A stretch of 64,000 nucleotides of DNA from Chrysoporthe austroafricana (GCA_001051155.2 JYIP02000004.1:3776383-3840382), one strand, 5' to 3'. Numbered from the stretch's first letter, positions 32,840-45,662 are shown. Made by a program: numbers and translations. Notes: a model not told the origin generated them from the letters alone.

Positions 32840-33572
32840 CGTGCGGCTCAAGTTCAAGAGCACAGTCGCCGTTGCCGCTGCCAATCCATAGTTGAGTACA
32901 GTTCCGGAACGGTTTTATCGAGAATAAGGATCGCCAATTTATTCTACCGCTCCCATACTGCACCTTGTGTTGACTCGCTAAATGGGCCTATCACTTCTCG
33001 AGTCCTCGTCGCCGCGGAAGAACAGATCGTCGTCTTTCGGGGATCCTGGCACAGGGGCAACTGCTTCTGGCGTTGCTACAGTGATCAGGATACACGAATC
33101 TGGAAGCGGGGCGAGTATTTCGCGGTCTCTCGATATACTGCTAGAACAATATGCTCGCGAGCGGCTGGCCTCTGTAGTTGGCGAGGGCTGGAAATTTCTT
33201 TGTGAGAGGGGACAAATAGACGTGTACGGGTGACATCTTCCCATCGTCATCTTGCAGGTCGTAGCCGGACAATTCATGGCAGGGATGCCAGCTACGGCGG
33301 TCAAGTGCCGCCGGCCCCTCACGTCCCCCTGCCCTCAGGGCCCCACTATGCCAAATTCTAGGCCTGGTAGGCCCCTAGAGCCGCAGGTGCACAGGCGCGA
33401 CAAGCTAAGCTATGCCAGCGCGGCGCCACGTTAGACGAGGGAAAGTTTGTATGATTCTTGCTTGGCCGATTCTAATTGCTTTAGCCCACCTCCCCAAAAC
33501 ACCCCCCTCCCCCAAAGATCAGACGCCCATGGCATAGCAACACGCCGCCGCTCGACATCCTCACCACCCGCC
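32840..33572. other. Divergent promoter region, SLP1 / FMP32
   Basis: About 0.73 kb between divergent genes. It contains an ATG-initiated 83-codon frame on the plus strand (32982-33233) without known domain; discussed under findings. No other element seen. Confidence 0.45.
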
Positions 33573-34935
33573 ATGTCAGCACAGAGGCTGACCTTCCTCT
33601 ATCCGACGCTGTTTCGCTCGGCGCAGTCGACCGCAGCAGGCAGAGGCGCCAGCCGCTGTCGGAGAGTCCGACCGAGAGCCCCCTCCGGCCGCCAGCCAGG
33701 AGCTCAACAGCGTGCCCCCTTCGGCACCTCCAGCAGCAGCAGCAAGGGGAGCTTCGGGCCGCGTGTGGGTAAGGGCATAGAGCCCAAGCCCTTGGGTGAC
33801 GTGCAGCCCGCGCCGGCGCTGGAGTCGCACGTGAAGGACGGCGATGTCATTCCACTGCCTCCCCCGGACGCGAGGGACAGCACGCCGCAACAGCGCGAGG
33901 ATGCCGCGAGGGCCCTCGACCCGGCCGCCGACGCCCTGAACGAGACGCTCAGCTCCCCGGGCGTGTCCTCGTCCGACAAGAAGAAGAAGAAGGAGCAAGA
34001 GGCCAAGGACGAGGCCGCGGCGGGGGCGGGCCAGGACGGAGGGCCCGCCAAGAAGAAGCGCGCCACGGGCCCCATGGACGCCGTGCTGCACATGGGCCCC
34101 CCCGAGAACGTACCCGCCGAGAAGAAGCCACCACACCTGACACCGCCGCCCTACGTGCACCACTTCGACAGCTACTCGCTGGTCAAGCAGCTCGAGCAGA
34201 ACGGGTACACGCAGGCGCAGGCCATCACGGCCATGAAGGCGGTGCGCGCGCTGCTCGCGCAGAACCTAGATGTCGCGCAGGGCGGGCTGATCTCCAAGAG
34301 CGACGTCGAGAACGAGACGTACCTGTTCCGGGCCGCGTGCGCCGAGCTGTCCACCGAGGTCAAGAACAACAGGCGGATCGCCGATGAGGCACTGAGGCAG
34401 CAGAGGACGGTGCTGCAGCACGAGGTTGACAACACCACGCAGATGATGAACCAGGAGCTGCTCACGCTCAATGATAATGTCAGGGGCATGTTCAATGATC
34501 GCAAGATGGCAGTAAGGGAGGAACAGAAGAAGGCCGAGGGTGCTGTACGTTCCCGCCTCTTTGTGATTTGTGATTCTCTACACCACAGTCCCTCCCCCCT
34601 CCCCCCGGGGATATATGTCCCGAACAATGAGAGTGGTGGTGTTGACATGCGCACAGATCCAACAAATAGCCTACAAGATCAGCGTCACGCTCAACAGCGA
34701 CTCAAAGTCCCAGATCGAGGCCGTCCGGTGGGTGGTGACACGTCGCGCAGTGGCCGGTATCATCTTCATGGTGACGTTTTCACTCGGCATCTTACGCTAC
34801 AGCAGCTATATTTCGCATGAGAACCAGAGAGAGGCGCAGAAGGAGAAGGAGGAAAGCGAGGTTGTCAGGAAAAGCGGTGGCAAGATAGATAGAGCGCACG
34901 CCCCCGATGCCGCGGAAATTTTGGCAGCAAATTAG
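33573..34935 (+). CDS. FMP32: FMP32 / MCUR1-like mitochondrial inner-membrane coiled-coil protein (DUF1640)
   Basis: Two exons, 33573-34544 and 34657-34935, giving 416 residues. Yeast Fmp32 supports cytochrome c oxidase assembly and proline metabolism; the animal relative MCUR1 regulates the calcium uniporter. The N-terminus (MSAQRLTFLYPTLFRSAQST...RCRRVRPRAP) is a basic mitochondrial presequence. Residues ~50-200 are Ala/Pro/Lys-rich and disordered. The conserved domain begins HHFDSYSLVKQLEQNGYTQ, AQAITAMKAVRALLAQNL and continues as a long coiled coil (ENETYLFRAACAELSTEVKN; LQHEVDNTTQMMNQELLTL). A single inner-membrane helix (AVAGIIFMVTFSLGILRY) lies near 355-375, with a short charged tail. 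The disordered segment makes it longer than yeast Fmp32 (~207). It is convergent with LAA1 (245 bp). Confidence 0.88.
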
Positions 34936-35180
34936 AGCATATACACAGATACCCCCGTTCAATAGCATAAAGCTTAGGTTCTGCCCATCTTCATGTTGAA
35001 GGCCTGATGGTTCGCGGAACTGCACGGGTCCTGGGCACTTGAGCACACTCCAGTGAAAGTGTATGGTCATCCTTTTATTCGATCATATCTTGTCGTTCCA
35101 ACGTACCTATATCTATACTATAATAATAGTAGTAAGCCATTTGCAGCACATACCGACCCTTAGCTCTTGAGTCTGGCTCA

Positions 35181-38100
35181 TCAGATCCCAAAGTCCATCT
35201 TGAGCGCAATAGTCGGCTGCCCACTATCCGCATCTGCATCCTTGTTCACCTGTTCACTCTGCCGTCCACTCTTGATCACCTCCTCCATGAATGCCTTCTG
35301 GCCCTCACTCATTCCCGCCACGACACCTCTGAAGCTGGCTTGGTCTGCCGATGCCAACTCCAACAGCCGCGCGCTCGTCTCGCGGTAGATGTTCATTCCT
35401 TCGGTGCCACCAGAGCCGCCTTCACTCGCAGCGCGGGAAAGCAAGGTGGGCATGACGAGGGACATGGCAATGGCTCGATGGTCTTTAGACACGACGGCGA
35501 CGTACTGGGTAAGCGTATGAGCGACGAGAGCCCGTGCGTGTTCGGGATCTTCGGGCTCGGTATTGGTCACAACAGTGATTAGGCGTGGGAGGAGAAAGCG
35601 GGTGATGGTCTCGTCGGCTACGGTGGGCTTGGACTGCAAGAGCAGCGAGCGGACGCAGTTGGTGGCGATCTTGGCCGTCTGTATAATGAGATTAGTCCTA
35701 GTATCATGAGGCATGGGTACTCAAGACTTACCATGCGATCCGAGAGGCAGTCGACCAGTTCCTCCAGGAACTTGGTCACTATCGGATCATTGGCCGTGAG
35801 GTGGTTCTGCCCACCTGTGAACAAGATCGTGATAGCCAGAAGACTATTCTTGACATTTTGAAGGTCGGTCGGCTTTTCTCGCTTCTGTCCTTGCAGATAG
35901 ATTGAGAGAAAGCGTCGGAGGCAGCCTTGGAGTTGTACATCCGTAGGCCCACTATTGCCGTCCCTCGATCCAGCCATGGTTGCGATGAATCGCTTGAGGG
36001 TTGGCAGTGCTTGTGGCACGATGACTTCCTGGCAAGACGGTGTAGCAAGAATGGTAGCGAATATGTGGATAATACATGCATGGAGATCCGTCTTGATGAC
36101 TGCTGGGAATACCTCTGCCGCATCTACCAGGGCGTTCAGAGATGTTCGAACAAGAAGAATGGCTTCCTCAGTGAGGATATGCCGGACAGGTTGGTTCGCC
36201 TCTGTAAGATTCGGCAGCAGCCCAGCCAAGACCAGCACGATAATCCTCGTGAGCTCGAATAGCTGATCCACATCTTCTGAGAGCTCCCCATTGTCAGGCT
36301 CCGTAGACTTCCTGGCAGCGGGATGCTCGACGCAGAGTGCCCTAGCGATATCCACAATAACGCCTTGGACATCAAGGCCCTCCGTCAAAACAAGACGGTC
36401 TAGTAGATCCATAGTCTCGGCGAAGACCGCCTCTCTATAGATGGCGTGACCAGAAACACTCGGATGCAGGATCTTCTTAAGAGCCTGGAGGATTTCAAGT
36501 GTTTGCTCATGGCTGGCAAGAGAATCTACCTGACCCGGTTTGGCGGCGAGGGCCTCGAAGGCGATGCCGAAGAGAACGAAGAAGAAGGCCAAGGGCTCAT
36601 CCCGATAGTTGATAGAGCCCTTAGAATGGCCATTCGGAGTGGTGCCCGAATTCTCCTTTCCGTCCAAGGCATCAAAGACGAACTCGCTGTCTTGTCCAAT
36701 CAAGCTCGCAATGGCATCAACGAGTTTGAGCCAGGAGTCTTGGTAGAATTTGAGCAACGTCTCACGATTGAGGGCCGCGTAAATGGTATCCAGGCTGCCA
36801 GACAGGGACGGGGGTCCCAAGGTCATGGTGATGTCCGGCTCAAACCTCAATTGTGCGAAATCCCTGAGAGACTCGAGCCACAGTGGCGTGAGCTTGCCAA
36901 TGTATGGCTTTAAGACATCTAGCAGATAGGCTTGCTCGGTACTCGCAACCTGCAGTTCGGCCCAAGCTGAAAACACTGCCATCTTGACCATGACCTGTGC
37001 ATTAGAGCTGAGACCCTTCAGGTCGCCAATGCCGGCGTTGTCATTTTGGGTGGAGAAGTTCTCCAGAGCTGTCACAAGTGTCTTGAGGATCCTGCCCATT
37101 CGGTCGACATCTGTGACAATGCCAGTAGCGATGAAAGCGGCGCACACATTGACAGCCTCTGAAGCCAGCTCGGGTGAGGAGTCGGCAGCGAAGGCAGGTG
37201 TGAGCGCCGAGCTGATCTGAGCCTGGTACTGCTCTAGCAGCATGGCCTCGTCAAAATCTGGATCAGGAGTCTTGCCGAACATCTTCAAAACGGCACCAAT
37301 GATTTTCAGACCCCATATTCTCTGTTCCAGAACACCAGAGGTCGAAGCAGAGAAGGCCATGCGCACGACATCCGCTATTCTGGTCTGGAGCGCGGATAGA
37401 GCTGGTGATTCGCCGTTTGTCATGACATCCTTGTTGATGAGATTGAAAATTTCGTATAAAAGGCTCATTGCGAATGCAATGACCTGCCATCGAAGAGGCT
37501 CAATGTCAGAGCCTGATCCGCCTTCCTTTTCGTCCTTTGCGACCCCCCCGGCAGCGGCAAAACCAGCCACCTCTTCGTCTTGGAGGTCCACCACAGCAGC
37601 GGTCTTCTTTGGACCGGCGTCAACATCAGCAAGCGCCTTGGGTCGCGTCATCTTCAAGACCGCCTGGAACCTCTGTAGCCACTCTGCGGTGTCGGTCAGG
37701 CAAGTCTGGCGCATCCAGTTCTGTATGATATTGCGGACCCCGTCATGCTCTGGATTCTTGTCAAGTGCGAGCCACAGGTCTTCCTCGAAACCTGGATCGG
37801 CAGCTTCTATGACATCGTAAGAGTTTCTCTTCATTATGTTATATAGGCCATCGATGGCCACATCTCGAAGTGTCGGGTGGTCAGACTTGAGATACTTCTG
37901 CAGCAGCTTGACGTAATCTGCAAAATGCATGTGTCCTGGCGCGTAGAGTGATAGATGCTCTAGGCAGTCTAGGCTGGCATCTTGCACCTGTATGTCCTCT
38001 TCCGATTGAAAGTACCCGACAAGGGTGAAGATCAGATCCCTAGACTTTGCGATGTCCTGTAGATCCGGCCCGAGAACGTTTATTAGTGAGTCTACACACC

Positions 38101-41100
38101 GCGCGATGCTGGCTGTGGTGGAGAGTTCCAGCTCCAGGTTCATTGAAACGGCCGAGGCGATCTCTGGAGTGTGAGTTTCAGATGTGTAAAGCTGAGCGAG
38201 CATTCCCAGAGTGCCTGAGACGTATTGGGAGAATCCTAGGCCTGCGGCGTCAGCAGCGCGCGCCAGAGCCTCCAACGCCCAGAAATGCACGGTAGGATGC
38301 GGGTCGTTGCAAAGAGACATAAGTATGCCTAAGATGGTCTTTAGATGATATCCGGCCGCCATGCCACCAACCTTTGCCTGGATGCATCCCAATGCCATGG
38401 CACATCCTGCTCTTGCACTCGGCTCCCTGTTAACGACAATGGTGTCGACAAGGAACTTGATCTCGGTGTTGGTAAAGGCATTGCCGCAAGTGTTGCACAT
38501 GCGAGCGATAGCTGCGTATCCCAAATTGCGGACATACTGATCCATATCGAGTACGAAACCCCTAATCATGTCCTGGAACAGCTTCTCAACCTGCATATTG
38601 GTGATGTCGCCAGATGGCGACTGCGTCTCCTTGACAGCAACCTTCAGCGTGGATAGAAATGCAGCGGCGACGTTGACAGTAATAGCGGCTCTCCGTGCAT
38701 TATCGCGCTCCAGAGTGCCAGCCGCCATGAATGTGGCGATCTGCTCCAAAATGCTCTCTTGCACTTTGTTTGGGGTGAGTGGGAAGGCAAATGCGAACAG
38801 TTGTATGGCCATGTTCACGACCTCAGTTGCAGGCGGATCAGAGGAGCAGCTGAAAGGATCTCGGCCTCCGATGTAGAGCGTCGAAGCATCATGTTCCAGG
38901 GCTCCGCACACGGGAGACAACATGACGTTCTCCATCGTGTCCTCAGGGCTGCTGTCCTGTGTCAAAGATAGCTCGATTGAGCTCTCATGCTGTCCGGGCA
39001 ATTGCTTTATCCTAAAACCCGACACAAGCCCAGTAACGCCGAATCCTGAATTGTCGTCAACATCCCAAATTGTTTCGAAAGTGCCGGCGGAGTTCGCGAT
39101 GGCCGCACTCAAAGAGCTTGGAGAGTAATTATCAGGATCGGCGAAAAGAGAAATTGCCAGGGTGAGCAGGTTCGACTGAAGTAGCGCCTCACTGCCGCCA
39201 GCTGGGCTCGTATTTACAAGCTTGATATAGCATTGCATCACACGGCGCTGTACCATCATCTCGATGTCTTGGAGCTGAAGTGCCGGGGCAAGTCTCTCGG
39301 CGATGTCGTCAGACGTCTTCTTCTTGGGCAATGTCTTTAGAAAGGCAGTTGTACTTTGCAGCATGGTTGCAATCCTTTTCGAAACATCGACGGTCAGTAG
39401 CCGGCTGTTGAATTCGAGAAAGGCCAGAATTGACCCAAGCGCACAATCTCGAACGTGCGCTAGGAACGACGCCTCCAGGTAATTCCTAGCCGCAGTGTTG
39501 TCTTTGGCAAGAGGCTTTGGAAGGGCATTCTTCCAAAGCAGCAACAGCTGAGAAAGGTGGATCTTGACAAAATTTGGCCCAAGCGACATGAGACCTCCGA
39601 TCAAAGTCCATGCGACCTGAATCTGCGTGCTAGCAACCCGCAGCTCCAGCTTCCCACTAGATTTCAGCAGGTTGGTTGCCATCGTGAGGACCCTGCTGTT
39701 GATATCGACAGAGCCGTACAACGGTCGTGACGGGCTTGCACTCAGCGTAGCAGCTAGGCCATGAGCGAAGCCGACGCATTTCCGGGTAGAATTGCGACCT
39801 GTGCCGAGTACGCTCAACTCCCTACTCAGGCTGTTCATGCACACGGACAGGCAGGACAGAAGTTGCTGAGGACAATTGAGCACGAAAGTCTTGAGGCATG
39901 CCGATGTGTAGACTTGGACAGTATAGCTGGGATGCTGAAGAACTTGCAACAAGCCTTCCCTTGCTGCCTCTGCGAATGCGTTCGAGGCAGAACCAAGAGA
40001 GACCATCAGCGAGCCTAGTGCCCCCATGGACGCAATCAGCATGTTCTTAGTTGGTTCCGGTCGTTCTTTAAGCGCTTGAGGGTAATTTTTCAGAACGTCA
40101 TTGATCAGAACTTTAGCCGCGTGGATTTGCCCGGTCTCGCCAAGTATCTTCTTGCCGATGACATCTTGAAGTAGCGTGTCGACAATGCGCCGAGATATCA
40201 GCAGACGATAACGATTGTTTGTGATGTTCGGGTTTCCAAGTAGTTCGAGAGTCAGATTCTCCACAATCTTCATGTAATTCAACTCGACGGTCTTCTCTCC
40301 AAGACGTTGCAGGAGTGTCGAATAGCAGACGCCAATGGCAGATCTGGCCTTGTTGGACGTTCCCAGTTTGCCATACTGATATGAGAGCACCCTCAGGATG
40401 TCCGCGAAAGACAGGGAAAGGTCTAGAGTCCTCTTCATGAAAGCCGGACTCTCAGGTCGCGATGGTATGTCGTCTTCGTCACCCAGACCACCCGGTGGCA
40501 TCGACTGGCGCATCGGCGTCTTTGGGGTCTTGGGCGTTTTAAGCTTGGGCTTCTTGCCAGCCGTAGGACTCGAGATGCTATCTCCCATCGCGGTCTCGGA
40601 GTAACCTCTGACCAGCGCCTCGGCCAGGCACTCGGCAGCTGCGCGCCGTGCTTGTGAGGAGCCGTACTCAAACGCCTTGAACGCCGCTGTCTGGATCTTG
40701 TCAAAGTCGCTCGAGTTCTTGAAGTAGTTTGTATGCCTCATAAGCGACCTCAAGCATCGACACGCCGCGATGACCACCAAAGCGCCTTTGTCGCTAGAGG
40801 CATAACTCCGGCCCTGCTTCCAGACGTCCCTAGCAATGTTGTCGTCCAGCATCTGCCCCACCATCCGCGCGATCTTGCCCAACGCCGTAAAGCACGCCGC
40901 GCGCAGGCCCGCGTGGCCCGATGAGCTCTTGAGCAGCTTCAACAGCGTCGTGCAGGCTAGCTGGTGGTAGCTGATGGCGCTGTCGCCGGCGGCGCCGAAG
41001 ACATCACCCAGACACACAACGGCAGCATGCTTGGCACGAGCCTCGCCCTCACCTTTGGACTTGCCGGCTGTTATGACTGCCACGAGGTCATTAATGGTCT

Positions 41101-41464
41101 CGAGCAGGAGCTTTCGGTCGCCATTCCCGAAGATATGCGCGACGCATCGTCCCAGGCTGTTCCGTACCACACGCGAGGGCGCGGGCGTGGGGAGGTTTAT
41201 GATTTGGAAGATCTCGCGTTTCAGGTAGAATTGCTGCGCGGTACAGTCGTCTGCGGAAAGGGAGAGGACATGCTTGGACAAGGTGGACACGAATGTCAGG
41301 AGGAACAGCTCCTGCTGCTCGGCGGGGAGGGACTGCAACTTGGGCAGGTCGAGCTCCGGAGTCGAGGTCGCTCGAGGATAGGGCGTTGTTGGCGGAGGGG
41401 CGGAAGCATTCTCGGTGCCGGCAGCAGCTGCGCTGGGAGGCTCTGGTGGTGATCCAGAGGACAT
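35181..41464 (-). CDS. LAA1: Large HEAT-repeat AP-1 accessory protein (Laa1/HEATR5)
   Basis: Two exons, 35732-41464 and 35181-35678, giving 2076 residues, very close to yeast Laa1 (~2014). It is the largest gene here. Laa1/HEATR5 binds the clathrin adaptor AP-1 at the trans-Golgi and endosomes, aiding cargo sorting. The whole chain is alpha-helical HEAT-type repeats. The N-terminal family signature is visible: LKREIFQIINLPTPAPSRVV, RNSLGRCVAHIFGNGDRKLL, HAAVVCLGDVFGAAGD. Conserved central blocks include ARAGCAMALGCIQAKVGGMA and ALEALARAADAAGLGFSQYV. Residues 1-35 are Pro/Ala/Ser-rich and disordered. Two short acidic/basic loops (after ~300 and ~1240) interrupt the repeats. The last exon supplies the conserved end (MSEGQKAFMEEVIKSG). 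ARL1, about 10 kb away, acts in the same trans-Golgi compartment. Confidence 0.9.
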
Positions 41465-41874
41465 GTTTGTGTTCGTTTTGGGGGGTGGTTCTGCGATGCT
41501 GATGCTGTGTGCTCTCCCCCTACAGACCAGTCCGTCTTGTATCTGCTCGGTGTGGGAAGAGGAGAGGTTGAGGGTTTCGTCCCACAGCTCAGCTTCCAGC
41601 TGTCCGCAGCAGTGCTATCCTTGACACATGTCACTGCGGCTCCCTGCACCCCTGGTTCTAGCGGCTCGGCCTAGCCAATTGATGATCAATAGAGCATTCG
41701 GTTGGCAACGGCAGTTCCACAGTCGCGGGATCGAGAAAATCATCATAGTGATTCACTGCATCTGCATTGTTCCTTGGATCTCCTGCACCCTCGACGAAGT
41801 TGCTGTCGCACTGGCGCACTCTTGAGGAAAGGCTGCCCTCACTCAGGTCTCCCCCCAGACTTCATCCAACGCCA
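41465..41874. promoter_or_regulatory. Divergent promoter region, LAA1 / TACO1
   Basis: About 410 bp between the two start codons. A CCAAT box lies at 41675-41679, 196-200 bp before the TACO1 start; CCAAT-binding complex control of a respiratory gene would be reasonable but is inferred. Confidence 0.4.
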
Positions 41875-42825
41875 ATGGCTGCGGCCTCGAGAGGCTTGAG
41901 CGCCCTGCTCCTCCGGCCCGCCAGGTCCGGAGCAATATGTTCAGGATGCCGTCGCACGTTTGCGACGAGTCCTCTAGTACAATCAGGGCACAATAAATGG
42001 TCCAAGATAAAACATCAGAAGGGCAGACAGGATCAGATCAAGACCGTCGAACGAACGCAGCACGTCCAAACAATAACATTATATTCGAGACTATACGGCC
42101 CAGATCCGAACACAAACTCCTCCCTCGCAAATGCCATTGCCCTTGCGAAAAAGGTGAGTGTTCACGCTGCTGATTTCCATTGTTTCATGTCCTCACGTCG
42201 AGATCCTTTATAGTCCGCGACCCCGAAGAATGTTATCGAGCAGGCTGTGGCCAGGGGCCAAGGTCGCTCTCTGACTGGGTTAGCCCTCGAGAGCATGAAG
42301 TTCGAAGTCATGATGCCACCATCCGCCGCGTTCATACTCGACGTGGAAACTGATAACAAACTTCGTGTACTGCAAGACCTTGGTGTTATAATACGCAAAC
42401 ATAAGGGCCGAACGACCGCCACGGAATATTTCTTCAGCCGGCGTGGACGGGTGGTATTTGAGCGGCATGAGGAGCTTGGCCAAGATCATATTTTGGAGGC
42501 GGCCATAGAGCTTGGCGCTGAGGACCTTGAGGCTGACGACGAGGGCAGCACTGTAGTGTGGTGTCAGCCTACGCAGACAATGCAAATCGCGCAGGGCGTC
42601 GCGAAGGAGTTTGGCTTGAAGATCCTGAGCTCGGATATCATATGGTCGCCGAACGAGGACACGCGGTCGACCGTCGACTCGGCCGAGGACATTAAGTTGC
42701 TGTCGGATTTCGTTGCTGCGGTGTCGGAACTGCCGGAGGTTCAGGCGATCTATTGCAACGCATCGAAGGGAGAGAGTGTGCCGGAGGAGGAGTGGGCGGC
42801 CCTCGAGTGCAATTTCGACTCCTAA
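41875..42825 (+). CDS. DPC29: TACO1/DPC29 (YebC family) mitochondrial translation activator
   Basis: Two exons, 41875-42153 and 42214-42825, giving 296 residues. Human TACO1 supports translation of COX1 in mitochondria; bacterial YebC2 relieves ribosome stalling at proline runs. A presequence (MAAASRGLSALLLRPARS...CRRTFATSPLVQ) precedes the YebC signature SGHNKWSKIKHQKGRQDQ. After the intron come the second conserved block (ATPKNVIEQAVARGQG) and the MMPPSAAFILDVETDN and LGVIIRKHKGRTTATEYFFS segments of domain 2-3. The C-terminal acidic stretch resembles the family. It is convergent with PET100 (312 bp). Confidence 0.92.
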
Positions 42826-43137
42826 ATGAGCACTCGAAGCCTTGAATGAACGAAAGACCATCTCAAAGACCACGAAGCTGGCCACCCATGTCGTCCAACC
42901 GCCAGCTTATCCCATATGTAAAGTCGTCCACTGCCCCGCTGCCATTTCATCTTCCTGGCAAACGCTTCCATGTGCCAACATCCCCCTTGGGGTTGATCGT
43001 GTGCAGTGGTTGGGCTCGTGCGTATTGTATTGACTTGAAGGGGGCATTGGAGTCGGGGAAGCCTTGGAAGAGATGCGCGTCCGAAATTCTCAATCCGCTG
43101 CCACCTCCCGCTACCTCTCGAGAACGCCGCCGCACAT

Positions 43138-43479
43138 CTACTCGTCCTGATCCTGCGCCGGCGCCGGATTCTCCGCCTGCCGGCGAGACTCCTCCGCGAG
43201 CCTCCTATCCCTCATATACAACCTCCTAGCTCTTAACCTCTCCAGCTCTGCCTTGATCTCATCCCTCTCGGTCGGCACCTTGTTCGCCTCCTCAGGCTTG
43301 GGCCAGAAGTCCGGCACGGCGAAGCGCTCATCGAGATTTGTGCCGAAGTAACCCATAAAGGCGATCGGAAAGAAAAGGTACATTCCGAACTGCAGGCGCC
43401 CAGGTCAGCTGAGAGTTTGTGCTTTACGGGCTCCAGGTGGGGGGGTTACCTTGAAAAATTCGAGGTTGAAGCCGGCCAT
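43138..43479 (-). CDS. PET100: Cytochrome c oxidase assembly protein Pet100
   Basis: Two exons, 43450-43479 (ten codons, MAGFNLEFFK) and 43138-43389, giving 93 residues. Pet100 is a small mitochondrial inner-membrane protein that holds a complex IV subassembly (Cox7, Cox8, Cox9) during oxidase biogenesis. The N-terminal membrane helix spans about 9-27 (FGMYLFFPIAFMGYFGTNL), followed by the conserved DERFAVPDFWPKPEE and a charged helical tail (EIKAELERLRARRLYMRDRR). The very short first exon is easily missed, but the joined start matches the family well. Confidence 0.9.
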
Positions 43480-43844
43480 CTTGACTTGACGGTGTCCGAC
43501 TCCGCAGCCGTAGATGATGTTCCGGTTGAGCAAAAGCTTCGGTGGATTTTGAAGGCCAAAAGCCCCCTGGGATCATGCACAATTGCTGCAATTCCTCGAG
43601 GATCATTAATTGAAGGGAAACGCATGATTAGCTCTCCCCCAATGTCCAGACCGGGGGAGCTTTTAAAGCGGGGACCTGTTATATAAGCAGTTCAGCCTCT
43701 TAGAATACAGGGAATTGCAAGCGGGATGTCTACAGCATCGATCCAACAAGAAAGTCAACTGGAATGCATGGCTTGTATTGCAAGGAAAGTTTTCCAAAAC
43801 CAGGGGTATCTCGACGCTACGTCTATCCAGTACTTTTGCATGCA
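43480..43844. other. Intergenic, PET100 promoter / SMP3 3' side
   Basis: About 365 bp between tandem minus-strand genes; presumably the PET100 promoter and SMP3 3' UTR. Nothing else recognised. Confidence 0.5.
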
Positions 43845-45662
43845 CTATTTGCAAGATTTTGTGACCCTCCATGCCGCCAAGCCCCTCCGCCCGATGACTC
43901 TCTTCAGAGTGTTCCAAACGCCATCCTCCGCAAAATCCAAATCATCCAAGTTCAAGTGATGCCTATACCTCCACACTTCTCGGAATCGCAGCCCATCCAA
44001 CCCCTTGTTCTTCAAGTAGGGATCCAGCCACGTAGCAGATGTTGGCGCGATCAGGTAAGTCCCATTCTTCTCCTTCAGATACTCCTTGTTTCGACGATCT
44101 GCCGGTGTGTCGCATGTTGCGATCTTGTCCAGCTCGGCGTACAGCTCTTCGCCCGGAATGCCCATCGTATCATGTGTCTCAAGCACCTCAGCCTTGCCGT
44201 TGAGCAACCAGATCGGCGGCATATACGTTTTCCACCAAATAGTCTTGGTCGCATCAGGCTGCTGGCTCATAAATACTTGGCCAGGAACGATGCCACCTTG
44301 ATGGTATATGCCCATCAACGTGCCAAAGATCAGATTGAAGATGATCCACGCCCCGACCCAGATTCGCAAGATCCTCCTCTGCTGCGGTAGTCGAACTGAA
44401 GAGAGAATCAATGGAATCGTAGGAAGCAGAAAACGAGCTTCTTGATGTTGGAACATCGATAAGACGGAGATTCCTGAAATCGCCGAGTACAGTCTCAACG
44501 ACAGATGTGGGCGCGTGAAGAGTAAAATAGCAGCTGGCCCGATCAGCTGCGGAAGATTAAAGAGGATATGCTGGTACCAAGGGTGCAGACCATGCTGCGC
44601 CAGGTTCGAAGGAGAAATGTTGTACATCAGATTGTTAAGAGGCGTGATGACCGGGTGTCGGAACAAATCACTCCACGAGATCTGATGTGGCGAGTAAAAG
44701 GCCGTATCAAGAGCTATCGCAACAAATGCCGTTGAGAGAGCTGACAACGCTGTAGCAACAAATGCGAGTGGCCTGGTGACAAGGTCAGTCCACACTCTAG
44801 TAGGACTCGGATAAGGCTGCGTCACATACGATCTCCAATAGTAGGGGATCAGGCGCAAGCCTGGTATAAGCAGAAACGCCGGGAACGTTATTCTATTGAA
44901 GAATCCGAACACGACCATAGGGCCAAGGACAGCAGGCGCCAGAAGAGGGGTGTGATTCTGGAGACTATCAGCCGTTGTGTCAACCCTGGAGAAAAGTGTT
45001 CATACCGTGTTGACCGGGACCGCAATAGTCCTCTCAATCAAGACCAGACTCCACGCAACGACCAAAGTTTCTATCGCGTTCGAAAAGGTGTGTGTCTGGT
45101 AGGTCCAGGTGACGTATGAAGAGGCCACGAGGAGGACCGCGACGCGACGGTGCCGTGGTGACTGGATTAGTTCATGAATAGCCCAGTCCTCGAGGACAAA
45201 GCTAAGAATGAACATGAGCGCCCGCAGCGTCCAGAAGACCGCTATCGGAGGGACTTCGCCATCATTCCCGTTTCCTATCCATAGCCACTGCAGCAGAAGC
45301 ATAGGCAATCCATATATCGGCCAGAGGGGGAAGACACTTCGAATGGGGTGGTCGCTTGTGAATTCCCAGGTCAGCCGGACGGGGTATTTAAAGATCTCGC
45401 CTGGATAAGAAGCCTGCGATCAGCATATTTGATAGCATTTAGACGAGGCACCGGCTCCGTGAACCAAGTGGACCCCACGTACTTCGAGCGCAGCCCCAGA
45501 GGCGGCGGCGACACGCGAACGGATGGCACCGCGATGGGAATGGAAGATCTTACCGGCAATGACTTCGGGACCTTGGAAGTTCTCGTCAGGATGAAGATAG
45601 CTCGGAGACAGCGCAAACCAGAGGCGGACGACAAGAAGCAGCAGGTATGTGCGCCGCCACAT
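43845..45662 (-). CDS. SMP3: GPI mannosyltransferase 4 (Smp3)
   Basis: Four exons, 45554-45662, 45006-45400, 44830-44957 and 43845-44772, giving 519 residues. Smp3 (GT22) adds the fourth, side-branching mannose to the GPI anchor precursor in the ER lumen; it is essential in yeasts. The luminal catalytic loop is visible right after the first helix: [20 protein letters not shown], with the HPDE motif that separates Smp3 from Gpi10 (QPDE). [20 protein letters not shown] follows. Many hydrophobic helices are present ([44 protein letters not shown]). HQEARFLLP is the other family block. The third intron (44773-44829) is 57 nt without stop; unspliced it would insert 19 residues between YYWRS and PLAFVA. 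The family reads directly from WR to PL, so it is an intron. Confidence 0.9.
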
